A stretch of 64,000 bases of DNA from assembly GCF_003719335.1 (NCBI RefSeq), contig NZ_RIAS01000011.1, positions 124,001-188,000 of the forward strand. Direction: 5' to 3'. Positions 1 to 8,332 of the stretch are shown piece by piece (positions within the stretch are counted from its first letter, which is position 1; each line of letters starts with the position of its first letter). Below the pieces are notes generated by a model that saw only the letters and a list, made by a program, of their open reading frames with translations, was not told the origin of the DNA and searched no databases. The stretch comes from Paenibacillus amylolyticus. Lineage in GTDB: Bacteria > Bacillota > Bacilli > Paenibacillales > Paenibacillaceae. A program made the position numbers and the translations under genes.

Positions 1-242
1 TCATCAAACATCGCTGTAACCACAAAGTGTTCTCCTTTCGGATAATACTGAAGCCAGGAATATCCCTTATCAGCGATACAAAAGGTTGTACCTCCATACG
101 TCTTCCACAAGGGTTCTTTCAAATCCTGTATGGTATACAACGTAATGTAACCTGTAAAAATTTTGGACTGAACGAACCGGCATGTAAATTGTCGGTTCGT
201 AATCCGGCGCCAGTTTGCGCGATCCCCGAATTTCCGTTTCAT
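1..242 (-). CDS. DUF402 domain protein, partial (N-terminal part)
   Basis: An open frame runs from ATG at 242-240 off the left edge of the window; a GAGGGG ribosome site lies about 5 nt upstream. The visible ~80 residues start MKRKFGDRANWRR and continue through a region with TIQDLKEPLWKTYGG, a CIADKGYSWLQYYP stretch and VVTAMFD. This pattern (EPLW...YGG, C.AD.GY.WLQYFP, TAMFD) is typical of DUF402 proteins such as the YgaC/YtzA-like nucleotide phosphatase-fold family of Bacillales. The C-terminal half, which carries the metal-binding Asp/Lys residues, lies outside the window, so activity cannot be judged. Family call is fairly confident; exact function is not known. Confidence 0.75.
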   Translation of the reverse strand, partial: MKRKFGDRANWRRITNRQFTCRFVQSKIFTGYITLYTIQDLKEPLWKTYGGTTFCIADKGYSWLQYYPKGEHFVVTAMFD

Positions 243-476
243 ACGAACCCCTCTTTGCCGACTGCAGATCTACGATCCGCATTTTAGATTGGTGAACATT
301 TATACGTCTGCTAGATAACAAGTACTAAAAATCTGCTCTATACAACGTATTACGAATAGCTACAGCTTACCATATTTAAAGGTTACACTCAAAACTAAGC
401 TTGTTATGTCACTACCAACGGATCACATGATCTTGGATATTGAAGTACACTCTTTCTTTTATATATACAAAATAAT

Positions 477-512
477 AAAAACTGCTTCACCGGCGAACCG
501 GGAAGCAGTTTT
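477..512 (-). terminator. Rho-independent terminator after the PBP gene
   Basis: An inverted repeat AAAACTGCTTC / GAAGCAGTTTT encloses a GC-rich loop with its own CCGG/CCGG pairing. On the minus strand the stem ends in TTTT followed by ATTATTTTG. It lies 35 nt past the stop of the penicillin-binding protein gene and ends that transcript. The rest of the 243-546 gap holds nothing else recognisable. Confidence 0.8.
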
Positions 513-546
513 GAGCAAACATATATCTTATCATGAAACCCGATTC

Positions 547-3234
547 TTATCCTCCAGAACCGGATTGAGGCGTAGAAGGAGCTTCTGTCCCTCCACCGTC
601 TCCACTGGTTCCACTATCTGGTGTAACGACTTGACCCGGTGTACTTACTCCACCATCACTTGAGCCATCACTTCCAGGATCGGTGGTTCCTTGACCTGGC
701 GGAGTCCCGCCACCGTCCGGTTGACCATTGCCAGGACCTGATCCACCATTGTTACCATTGTTGCCGTTGTTGCCATTTCCATTTCCGTTGTTTCCGTTGT
801 TTCCGTTATTCCCATTACCATTATTGCCATTCTCGCTTCCATTACCATTGTTACCATTCGGGTTGCCATTATCGACCCCGCCATTGTCCGGATTATCCGT
901 GTCTGGTATTTCAGGATCAGTACCTGTACCAGGATCTGTACCCGGATCTGGTTGCTGCGGATCAATCTCTTGAGCTTCGATCATAAGCGAAATGGTATTG
1001 GATGGGCTGGTTTCCTGTGCGGAAGCCGTATCATAAGCCGTTACATAATACTCATAGGTTAGTCCAGGTAGCGCACTTAAATCCTGCGCACTTGTTGAGC
1101 CAACAGCGTCGATCAGATGAGTAAATTGCGCTTCCGAAGTCTCCTTCCGATAAACACGATACTGCGTATTCGCGTCGCCCGTTCCAGTCCAGCTAAGGGA
1201 AACAGTCTGCGTGGATGGATCATAGGAACCATTTAATCCGCTTACTGATAATGTCGGTTGCTGTGGTTCCTCCACTGGAGGAGGTGCCTGACCGCCGGCT
1301 GGCGTTTTGAATTCCTTCACAGGTACACCTTTTAATGCATCTCCCATGACTTTGGCAAAAAACGCTGCAGACAGCTTACTGCTGTTCTTTAGCATATGTT
1401 TTGCATCCGGATTGTCATACCCCATCCAGACAGCACCAGTCCACTCAGGGGTGTAGCCAACAAACCATACGTCACGGTTCGAACTGTTGCCAGCGATACC
1501 GCTTTGCACCGTTCCCGTTTTACCGGCTACTGGCCGATCCAGACGAGCGGAGCGTCCAGTACCGTCATTTACTACGTTTTGCAGCATCTGTGTAAGCTGG
1601 TATGCGTTCTGTTCACTCATCACACGTTTGGTATCTGATTTATCATGTTTATAGGTTGTTTTGCCTGAACTATCCTTAATTTCTTTAATGGAGTAAGCTT
1701 GTTGATACTCCCCAAGGTTAGCAAACGAACTGTAAGCTTGAGCCATCTCCAGTGTATTCGTACCTTTACTAAGACCACCCAAAGCAATCGCCAGGTTTTT
1801 ATCCTGATCGGTCAACTGAATGCCAACACTTTTTGCAAAATTAACTCCGGTATTTACCCCGATCTTATCCAGCAACCAAACAGCAGGGATATTTTCCGAC
1901 TTCGTAATCGCATCCGTCATACTGATCGTGGAAGAATATCCATGAAGGTTTCCGGGACAATAGTTTCCGAAACACTGCTTCTGATTACTGAGCTGTGAGT
2001 TCGCACTGTACTGTCCTGTCTCTAGCGCCGGAGCATAGGATACAATCGGTTTAAAGGCTGAGCCTGGCTGTCTTCGGCTTTGCGTTACACGACTGTAACC
2101 TTTCGTTTGGTAATCACGTCCGCCTAATAAGGCAACAAGGCCGCCATTTTCGTGATTCATAATGACCATTGAACCTTGAACCTGTTGATCATCCTTGCTG
2201 GCTTCAAACAAACTGTCATCCGAGAAGGCATTCTCCATTGCGGTTTGAGCCTGTGCATCCATCGTTGTATAGATTTTGAAACCGCCGATATTGAGATCAT
2301 CTTCCGTCATACCCGTTACTTGTTCAGCTTCACGTAAAACGTAGTCAATAAAGGCTTGATATTTTCTGTCTTTCTCTGGACGTTTATAGTTGTAGTTAAT
2401 TTCTTTCGCTTCATCCATCTCTGCTTTCGTGATATAGCCCTGCTCATACATGAGTTGAAGAACAACACCACGGCGTGCCTTGGAATCATTCGGATTGCTG
2501 ACTGGATTGTAAGCCGACGGTCCTTTTGGCATAGCTGCCAAAGTCGCAATCTGCCATAATTTTAAATCATTTAAATTAGTGACCCCAAAATAAAACTCCG
2601 ATGCTGCCTTGATTCCGTAACGCTGATGACCAAAGAAAATCCGGTTCAGGTACATCGTCAAAATTTCGTCTTTGGAAAACTTACGTTCCAGCGCCATCGC
2701 AATCGACACTTCGGTTGCTTTACGGAAGAACGTTTTGTCACGCGACAGGAACATATTTTTGGCCAGCTGCTGGGTCAGCGTACTGCCGCCCTCTACCATG
2801 GAGCGTGCCATGACATCTTTTACCGCCGCACGGCCAATGGACCAGATATCTACACCTTGATGATCATAAAAGCGTTTATCCTCTGTGGCCACAAAGGCTT
2901 CCTTGACCAGTTTAGGAATTTCATCAGATTCCACAGGTTCCAGCTTTTTGATTGACAGCTCGCCCATAATATTATTGTTGCGATCATATACTTTTGACGT
3001 TTCATTGATTGTTGTTTTATCCATGTTGGCTGTAAGCAGACGTTCACCACTAATTAAAATAAACAAATATCCGCCTAGCGCACAGAATATGGCGACTGCC
3101 ATGGTGAAAAACAAAGTCCATCCAACGCGTTTCCCCGTAATTTTTTTCTTTTTAGAGGTCTTAGGTTTCGCTTTTGAGTTTGACTTATTATTGGTGTTGC
3201 GATTATTAGACCTCGATAACGGATCGTTTGGCAT
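547..3234 (-). CDS. Class A penicillin-binding protein 1A (transglycosylase/transpeptidase)
   Basis: Bifunctional cell-wall synthase that polymerises lipid II glycan strands and cross-links the stem peptides outside the membrane. The 895-residue protein has a Lys/Asn-rich cytoplasmic tail (1-35), one transmembrane helix (about 37-60), a GT51 transglycosylase domain with EDKRFYDHQGVD and GGSTLTQQLAKN (about 115-170), then a penicillin-binding domain with the SAFK active-site motif after RRQPG, an SEN motif in TKSENIPAVW and the KTG motif in VAGKTGTVQSG. A fibronectin type III-like domain follows (about 665-755). The last ~130 residues are a low-complexity Asp/Pro/Gly/Asn tail with repeated GNNGN units. 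It is monocistronic with its own terminator. Homologous to B. subtilis PonA, but the paralogue cannot be fixed here. Confidence 0.93.
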   Translation of the reverse strand: MPNDPLSRSNNRNTNNKSNSKAKPKTSKKKKITGKRVGWTLFFTMAVAIFCALGGYLFILISGERLLTANMDKTTINETSKVYDRNNNIMGELSIKKLEPVESDEIPKLVKEAFVATEDKRFYDHQGVDIWSIGRAAVKDVMARSMVEGGSTLTQQLAKNMFLSRDKTFFRKATEVSIAMALERKFSKDEILTMYLNRIFFGHQRYGIKAASEFYFGVTNLNDLKLWQIATLAAMPKGPSAYNPVSNPNDSKARRGVVLQLMYEQGYITKAEMDEAKEINYNYKRPEKDRKYQAFIDYVLREAEQVTGMTEDDLNIGGFKIYTTMDAQAQTAMENAFSDDSLFEASKDDQQVQGSMVIMNHENGGLVALLGGRDYQTKGYSRVTQSRRQPGSAFKPIVSYAPALETGQYSANSQLSNQKQCFGNYCPGNLHGYSSTISMTDAITKSENIPAVWLLDKIGVNTGVNFAKSVGIQLTDQDKNLAIALGGLSKGTNTLEMAQAYSSFANLGEYQQAYSIKEIKDSSGKTTYKHDKSDTKRVMSEQNAYQLTQMLQNVVNDGTGRSARLDRPVAGKTGTVQSGIAGNSSNRDVWFVGYTPEWTGAVWMGYDNPDAKHMLKNSSKLSAAFFAKVMGDALKGVPVKEFKTPAGGQAPPPVEEPQQPTLSVSGLNGSYDPSTQTVSLSWTGTGDANTQYRVYRKETSEAQFTHLIDAVGSTSAQDLSALPGLTYEYYVTAYDTASAQETSPSNTISLMIEAQEIDPQQPDPGTDPGTGTDPEIPDTDNPDNGGVDNGNPNGNNGNGSENGNNGNGNNGNNGNNGNGNGNNGNNGNNGGSGPGNGQPDGGGTPPGQGTTDPGSDGSSDGGVSTPGQVVTPDSGTSGDGGGTEAPSTPQSGSGG

Positions 3235-3318
3235 GTTACCTTCTGACTCCCTTTCAGTTGCATGTTTTCTATTTCTCTGGCGAGCACAAACTTAGATTAA
3301 ACCTATTTTGCCCGGAAT

Positions 3319-3348
3319 GAAAAGAACAACCCTTATTAGGTTGTTCTG
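3319..3348 (-). terminator. Terminator downstream of hfq
   Basis: A perfect 9-bp stem AGAACAACC / GGTTGTTCT with a 7-nt loop lies about 55 nt past the hfq stop. On the minus strand the stem is followed by TTTTC. It separates hfq from the penicillin-binding protein gene. Confidence 0.7.
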
Positions 3349-3402
3349 TTTCAATACCTATACTTGTAGACGAAATGGTGTGTGAAAAGGTTTCGGATTT
3401 TT

Positions 3403-3645
3403 TTAAGCTTCGCCGCCGTTATCTTGCTGCATCAGCGATACGCTGCGTTGCGGCGTGAACGTGGAGATGGCATGCTTGTAGACCATTTGCTGGCGTCCGT
3501 CGCTGTCAATGACGATCGTAAAATTGTCAAATGCCTTGATCGTCCCGCGGATTTGGAAGCCATTGGTCAGATAGACCGTAGCCGGAATATTTTCTTTCCG
3601 CAGTTGGTTCAAGAACGTATCTTGGATGTTGATGGACTTGTTCAT
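3403..3645 (-). CDS. hfq: RNA chaperone Hfq
   Basis: Small Sm-like protein that forms a hexameric ring and helps small RNAs and mRNAs interact. From the chosen ATG at 3645 the product is 80 residues: MNKSINIQDTFLNQL, then the Sm1 region with LTNGFQIRGTIKAFDNFTI and the Sm2 motif YKHAIST, which carries the conserved K-H. The frame is open further upstream (to 3696), but the MNKSINIQD start matches the family and has a GGGGG ribosome site about 7 nt before it, so the extra 17 residues are probably not translated. It lies downstream of miaA, a widespread order, but with a 540-nt gap and a candidate promoter of its own. Confidence 0.95.
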   Translation of the reverse strand: MNKSINIQDTFLNQLRKENIPATVYLTNGFQIRGTIKAFDNFTIVIDSDGRQQMVYKHAISTFTPQRSVSLMQQDNGGEA

Positions 3646-3815
3646 TAGCCGTACCCCCATTGGTTCATTTGAATTCGTAATGTAAGTATGATTCAATATC
3701 GCTGAGTAGCTTTCGTGCTATTATATCATGAACAGTTTCATATAATCCACAAAAACCCCTTGTCCCCTTTTTCGCATCCCCATGAGTAGAGAATTTAGAA
3801 TTAGCAGACTTATCC

Positions 3816-3842
3816 ATTATACACTGCCTTACAGATTTGCAA
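3816..3842 (-). promoter_or_regulatory. Candidate sigma-A promoter for hfq
   Basis: On the minus strand a TTGCAA box is followed 15 nt later by a perfect TATAAT; an overlapping TTTGCA gives 16 nt spacing. The predicted leader to hfq is about 165 nt. The -10 is strong, the -35 weak, and no start site is known, so this is only a candidate. Confidence 0.45.
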
Positions 3843-3934
3843 AAGAGGAACAAATTTCACGTAATAACCGTATAACAAGGCTCCACTTAACATTTTTTTC
3901 GCTTTATACCATGTCAATTAACATTACATAACTA

Positions 3935-3966
3935 GTAAATGGTTCCAGCGAGGAACGACCATTTAC
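3935..3966. repeat. Perfect inverted repeat (stem-loop) upstream of hfq
   Basis: GTAAATGGT and ACCATTTAC form a perfect 9-bp stem; a further TCC/GGA pairing inside extends it around a short loop. There is no T-run on either side, so it is not a standard terminator. Role unknown: operator, RNA structure or part of a small RNA are all possible. Confidence 0.5.
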
Positions 3967-4137
3967 TCTATGAGAACGTTATGCTACAGCCTGAATAACA
4001 GACCAACTCCTCTTAATTTCGTTCGAAAAAACTCAAATTCCCGAAGAATGATCACTTAAATTTTATCCTGAAATCAGCGATTTGAATCATATTGAGAGAA
4101 CCCTTTTTTTCATATCGGGTAGCAAACTTAATCAAAA

Positions 4138-4176
4138 ATAAAAAACCTCCAGCTTTTCATTGAAAAGTAGAGGTTT
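4138..4176 (-). terminator. Terminator after miaA
   Basis: Inverted repeat AAACCTC-CAGCTTTTCA / TGAAAAG-TA-GAGGTTT. On the minus strand the stem is followed by TTTTTATTTTTG, a classic T-tract. It starts about 12 nt past the miaA stop and closes the mutS-mutL-methyltransferase-miaA transcript. Confidence 0.85.
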
Positions 4177-4188
4177 CGTCTATCAAAA

Positions 4189-5145
4189 TTAATTCAATGT
4201 ACGTGTAATCAATTCACTTACTTGCTTATAATGGCCTTCAAAATTTTCGGTGTCCGTCATGTCCACCCACTGAATATCTTTCATATGACGGAACCAGGAC
4301 AACTGACGTTTAGCAAAGCGACGTGTATCCCTCTTAAGCCACTCCACTGCAGCTTCCCAGCTAACTTCGCCTTGCAGATACGCGGCAATTTCCTTGTAAC
4401 CCAAGCCCTGCATGGAAATATGACCTCGCGCAACTCCGCGTTCCAGCAAGGCTTTTACCTCGTCAACCAATCCTTGTTTGATCATCAGGTCGATTCGCTC
4501 TTCGACTCTTGCATATAACTTCTGGCGATCCATCGTCAAACCGATAATGAGCAGATCGTACGGAGACTCTTTTTTCTGAACAGCGAGCTGCTCCGACCAT
4601 TTCTCTCCTGTAAGATGGAAGATTTCAAGCGCGCGTACAATTCTCCGTTGGTCATTCGGATGAAGACGATCCGCACTGGCTGGATCAACCTCCCTGAGCC
4701 GGTCATGAAGAGCCTGTGCCCCATGTTGCTGAGCATAACTGAACTGCTCTTCCCTGAATGCTTCATCTGAACCACTGTCTGAAAATTGAAAGCCATAACA
4801 GACCGATTCCACGTACAAACCCGTGCCGCCAACAATAAAAGGTAGTTTACCCCGTTCATGGATTTCAGGAATCAATCGTGTGCAACTTTCCTGAAACTCA
4901 GCTACGGAATAAGGATATTCCGGCTCATGAATGTCAATCAGATGGTGAGGAATGCCCTTCATTTCTTCCGTCGTTATTTTCGCCGTTCCGATATCCATCT
5001 CACGATAAACCTGCATGGAATCTCCCGAAATGACTTCACAGTTAAAAGCCTGTGCCAGTTCAATGCTCAATCTTGTTTTGCCTACAGCTGTGGGCCCAAC
5101 CAACACCAGCAGCTTCGGTTTTGTTTTAACTTCCGCTCTCAACAT
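4189..5145 (-). CDS. miaA: tRNA dimethylallyltransferase MiaA
   Basis: Transfers the dimethylallyl group from DMAPP to N6 of A37 in tRNAs that read UNN codons. The 318-residue length is standard. Visible motifs are the P-loop VGPTAVGKTRLSIELA (about 16-31), the SGDSMQVYREMDIGTAK stretch (about 40-57) that binds substrate, HHLIDIHEP, FIVGGTGLYV and the RRIVRALE tRNA-contacting region. The C-terminal part keeps the LGYKE and W.KRDTRRFAKRQLSWF signature. Its start overlaps the end of the upstream methyltransferase gene by 20 nt, so the two are co-transcribed and probably translationally coupled. Confidence 0.96.
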   Translation of the reverse strand: MLRAEVKTKPKLLVLVGPTAVGKTRLSIELAQAFNCEVISGDSMQVYREMDIGTAKITTEEMKGIPHHLIDIHEPEYPYSVAEFQESCTRLIPEIHERGKLPFIVGGTGLYVESVCYGFQFSDSGSDEAFREEQFSYAQQHGAQALHDRLREVDPASADRLHPNDQRRIVRALEIFHLTGEKWSEQLAVQKKESPYDLLIIGLTMDRQKLYARVEERIDLMIKQGLVDEVKALLERGVARGHISMQGLGYKEIAAYLQGEVSWEAAVEWLKRDTRRFAKRQLSWFRHMKDIQWVDMTDTENFEGHYKQVSELITRTLN

Positions 5146-5911
5146 TAATCACTCCGTACAAGGTTTTTGCATTCGCCCGATCCAGCACCTGGAATCCAAG
5201 TCGGTCAAACTCTGTGCTACCGCGTTTTTCTTTCATGACCACTCGCTTGCGGGCGACTCTCTTCGCCTCTATAATGCTCTCTTCCGCTAATGCATGAGCA
5301 TTCGCATAGTTCCGTAAAGGCTTGATTGCACTCGAATCCATCATCGGTTCACGAAACATCGGATCAAAATAAACCGTATCACAGCTATGGTCAGGCAATG
5401 AACGAAGCAATTCCAGATGATCGTGATTTCGGAGTTCAATGCGCCGAAACGCCTCGTCTATGGAAGGCTCATTGCTTTCATAATGAGACATGCCATCAAG
5501 TAAAAGTGTATAGAGCGGCTCAGAACTTTCACAGGCAATCACGCTCCCTTGAACACCTGTCGCCACCGCAAAAACGAGTGAATCCGAGCCGAGCCCCGCG
5601 GTACAATCCACAACCGTATCTCCTTTGCGTACAGCACCTGCTTCCAGCATCGGATCAGGTTCTCCCCGTAACACACGTTTGGCACGTACGAATCCCATAC
5701 TAGGGTGAAATTCAAGCTCGGATGCACCTTTCCGGAACAAGCGTGCCCTCCCTTTCAGCACCACCAGAATCTCCTGAACCCCGTATTGCTCAAGTAATTT
5801 GGGCAGAGATGTTCTGTTGCGTGCTACATAGGTGCCTCCAGTCGTAGCGGCCAATTGGCGCGCACGCTCTACCAGAGAAGGCGCCTCCTTGTCACCCGTC
5901 GTTATATACAT
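5126..5911 (-). CDS. Class I SAM-dependent methyltransferase (RsmJ-like/YpgQ-type)
   Basis: Predicted methyltransferase of 261 residues. The SAM-binding motif I is VVDCTAGLGSDSLVFA (about 112-127), with an acidic residue at the end of the next strand (VIACESS). A later YFDPMFREP motif resembles the catalytic DP.[YF] patch of nucleic-acid base methyltransferases and of the RsmJ (16S rRNA m2G1516) family. The N-terminal ~80 residues form an extra domain that starts with MYITTGDKEAPSL. It sits between mutL (17 nt upstream end-to-start) and miaA (20-nt overlap), in an operon devoted to mismatch repair and tRNA modification, which fits an RNA substrate. The exact target is an inference. Confidence 0.7.
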   Translation of the reverse strand: MYITTGDKEAPSLVERARQLAATTGGTYVARNRTSLPKLLEQYGVQEILVVLKGRARLFRKGASELEFHPSMGFVRAKRVLRGEPDPMLEAGAVRKGDTVVDCTAGLGSDSLVFAVATGVQGSVIACESSEPLYTLLLDGMSHYESNEPSIDEAFRRIELRNHDHLELLRSLPDHSCDTVYFDPMFREPMMDSSAIKPLRNYANAHALAEESIIEAKRVARKRVVMKEKRGSTEFDRLGFQVLDRANAKTLYGVINVESGS

Positions 5912-5928
5912 AATATCCCCCTATAAAA

Positions 5929-8310
5929 CTACATCACTCGTTTAAATAATTTTTCCAGATCATATGTTGAAAAAGAAATCACAATCGGCCGCCCGTGCGG
6001 ACACGTGTATGGTTGCCGGCATGAGCCCAGACGCTGAATCAACACTTCCGCTTCCCGTTCGGTAAGCTTTTGATTCGCTTTGATGGAAGCTTTGCAGGAA
6101 CACATAATCGAAGCGGCTTCACGCATCTTAGCCACATCAATGCTTCGCTCACTGAGAACCCATTCCGACATTTCCTCGATAATGTCTTTTTCGTCCCCTT
6201 TGGGGAACCAGTAGGGATGAGAACGTACACGAAAAGTTTGTCCACCAAAATGCTCCAGATATACCCCCGCTTGTTCAAACCAGGCGAGCCTTGCTTTTAG
6301 CTTTTCGGTCTCCGAAGGTGTGAATTCAAGGGTAATTGGCAACAACAATTCCTGTGAGGCCTGAGCCGGATTGCCAAACTTCTCGTAATAGTACTCGTAA
6401 TTGACCCGTTCATGCGCCGCATGCTGGTCGATCAGATATAACCCTTCATCGTTTTGTGCAATCAAGTACGTTCCGTGATGCTGACCAATCAGACTAAGTT
6501 CAGGGAACGCAGGCATAGAAGGATCTGCGTGCATTGCAGCCGACAGTTTGGCTGGATCAGGTATCGATGTTTTTTTCCAGCTGCGTTCTCCTTTTTGACC
6601 TGCCGAAATGTACGGCGTACGGCTTTCCCTTACTGGAGCGCTGTAGGATGGTGCATGATACGCTTCGGTTTGACTCTCGTTAGCCGCTCGGGTTCCAGTT
6701 GTGCTCGTGGCAGCTACTTCGCCAGCACTTTCACCCGCATTGTTCCGAGAATGTTGGCCTGGATTCTCACGTTGATTTTCAGTTTTACAGGTATCCGAAG
6801 GTACGGGAGAGCCCACACCTCGATCCTCACCCATGATCTCCTGCAAATGATCATTCTTTTGATCAAAATGAGCTCCATTCAACAGATCAAGCGATCCATA
6901 CGCTGGAGTAGATTCTGGTGGTGCATCAGGCAAAGGAGCCACTTGCGATAAAGCGGAAGAATTCTGCTGTAATGCTTCTGACCCATTACCTGCACCTGCT
7001 TCTGTACGTACTCCTGTTCCTGTTTCAATCTCCGCTGGTGCATCCAGATCGGAATGATCCTCTTCTACAATCGTAGATGGCGAGAGAGATGATCGCACAG
7101 AAGATGAAGGCAGCGTTTTGGAAGAATGCGTTTCTTGGGTGTCCTTCACATCTTTACCGTCTCTACTATCTTTCAGTTCTTTACCAAGCGGGCCGTGTTG
7201 ACCATATCCTTCACTTACATCCTGCTCTTTCACAGGTCCACGAGGGAACAGAAATTGTTCCTGTATAAATGAACTGTCATCTCCACGTCTAATCTGCTGT
7301 TTCCGTACTTGTGGAATCAATACCTCTTGCCTTAAAATCCCACGCAGCGTGGTTTCCACAAACTCGTAAAGCTCCGCCTCTTTGCTAAAACGAACCTCGA
7401 GCTTCGCCGGGTGAACGTTCACATCTACGAGTGAAGGGTGCATTTCCAACTGCAACACCACGAGCGGAAAACGATTAATAGGCAACAACGTATGATAGGC
7501 TTTCAGAATTGCCTGATTTAACCCATAATTGCGAATATATCGTCCATTCACAATCGTTGACATCCCCGCACGGTTGGCACGTGTCCATTCCGGTAAACTA
7601 ATCAGACCACTGATTTTGTAATCCAGATTTTCGCCCTGAATGGGAAGCATCGCTTTGGCCGCACTTGTACCATAGATTGCCGCAACGACTTGTAACAGAT
7701 CACCATTACCCAGCGTTTGTAGCAACGTGTTTTCATTGTGACGAAGAGTGAACGAAATATGGGGATGCGACATCGCCATCCGATATAACACATCTGAGAT
7801 GTGTCCCAGCTCCGTTTGAATCGTTTTCATATACTTTAATCGTGCAGGCGTATTGTAAAACAACTCCTTCACCACAAACTCTGTCCCCTGTGGTGATGTA
7901 GCGTCCTCGTGCGCACAGAGCCTACCGCCTTCAATCACGATTCGTCGTCCTCGCCCGTCGTCTCCACTAGCGGTCAGCACCTCCACTTTGGAGACGGCTG
8001 CAATACTTGGCAACGCCTCCCCACGGAACCCGAGACTTGTGATCTGAAACAGATCACGTCCGTGGGTTATTTTACTAGTCGCATGGCGGTAGAAAGCCGT
8101 CTCCAGATCATCCGGCTCTATGCCTGAGCCGTTATCCTTTACCCGGATGCGAAGCAGACCACCTTCCTCCACCGCCACTTCAATCTTTGAGGCCCCCGCA
8201 TCCACTGCATTCTCCAGCAGTTCCTTTACGACTGATGCAGGGCGTTCAACCACCTCACCCGCCGCAATCTGGTTGGCAATATGTTCATCAAGCACATGAA
8301 TTTTCGCCAC
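5929..8310 (-). CDS. mutL: DNA mismatch repair protein MutL (endonuclease type)
   Basis: MutL couples mismatch recognition by MutS to strand nicking. The N-terminal GHKL ATPase shows ENAVDAGA (about 31-38), DNGSGI (about 59-64) and GFRGEAL (about 94-100). The C-terminal dimerisation domain has the metal-dependent endonuclease motif DQHAAHERVNYE at about 628, plus SCKASIKANQKL and the CPHGRP zinc-site motif near the end. So this is a nicking MutL, as expected in a Gram-positive without MutH. At 793 residues it is longer than the ~630 of B. subtilis; the extra length is a Ser/Glu/Gly-rich linker (about 350-595) of low conservation. The start is 22 nt after the mutS stop; same operon. Confidence 0.96.
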   Translation of the reverse strand: MAKIHVLDEHIANQIAAGEVVERPASVVKELLENAVDAGASKIEVAVEEGGLLRIRVKDNGSGIEPDDLETAFYRHATSKITHGRDLFQITSLGFRGEALPSIAAVSKVEVLTASGDDGRGRRIVIEGGRLCAHEDATSPQGTEFVVKELFYNTPARLKYMKTIQTELGHISDVLYRMAMSHPHISFTLRHNENTLLQTLGNGDLLQVVAAIYGTSAAKAMLPIQGENLDYKISGLISLPEWTRANRAGMSTIVNGRYIRNYGLNQAILKAYHTLLPINRFPLVVLQLEMHPSLVDVNVHPAKLEVRFSKEAELYEFVETTLRGILRQEVLIPQVRKQQIRRGDDSSFIQEQFLFPRGPVKEQDVSEGYGQHGPLGKELKDSRDGKDVKDTQETHSSKTLPSSSVRSSLSPSTIVEEDHSDLDAPAEIETGTGVRTEAGAGNGSEALQQNSSALSQVAPLPDAPPESTPAYGSLDLLNGAHFDQKNDHLQEIMGEDRGVGSPVPSDTCKTENQRENPGQHSRNNAGESAGEVAATSTTGTRAANESQTEAYHAPSYSAPVRESRTPYISAGQKGERSWKKTSIPDPAKLSAAMHADPSMPAFPELSLIGQHHGTYLIAQNDEGLYLIDQHAAHERVNYEYYYEKFGNPAQASQELLLPITLEFTPSETEKLKARLAWFEQAGVYLEHFGGQTFRVRSHPYWFPKGDEKDIIEEMSEWVLSERSIDVAKMREAASIMCSCKASIKANQKLTEREAEVLIQRLGSCRQPYTCPHGRPIVISFSTYDLEKLFKRVM

Positions 8311-8332
8311 AGGTTCTCCTCCTCCCGGTTAA

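Larger units (their letters stand above)
3646..4188. other. Intergenic region between miaA and hfq
   Basis: About 540 nt without a credible gene. It holds the miaA terminator (4138-4176), a perfect inverted repeat (3935-3966) and a candidate hfq promoter (3816-3842). A 62-codon frame at 3665-3853 has no ribosome site and no family-like features. The rest is AT-rich with no recognised signal. Confidence 0.6.

Noticed and set aside
27..321. Open frames of 83-86 codons on both strands at the left edge
   Set aside because: They overlap the DUF402 N-terminal frame (1-242, minus), which has a ribosome site and family motifs; these others have neither.
720..880. Short tandem repeats that might suggest a CRISPR or minisatellite array
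   Set aside because: The repeat is in frame, coding and irregular, with no spacers; it is the low-complexity tail of the PBP.
639..986. Antisense frames of 80-115 codons opposite the PBP tail
   Set aside because: They are by-products of the GNNGN-coding repeat, giving His/Cys/Tyr- or Leu/Pro-repeat proteins with no plausible function.
3665..3853. 62-codon frame upstream of hfq
   Set aside because: No ribosome site, no recognisable pattern, and it overlaps the hfq leader and candidate promoter.
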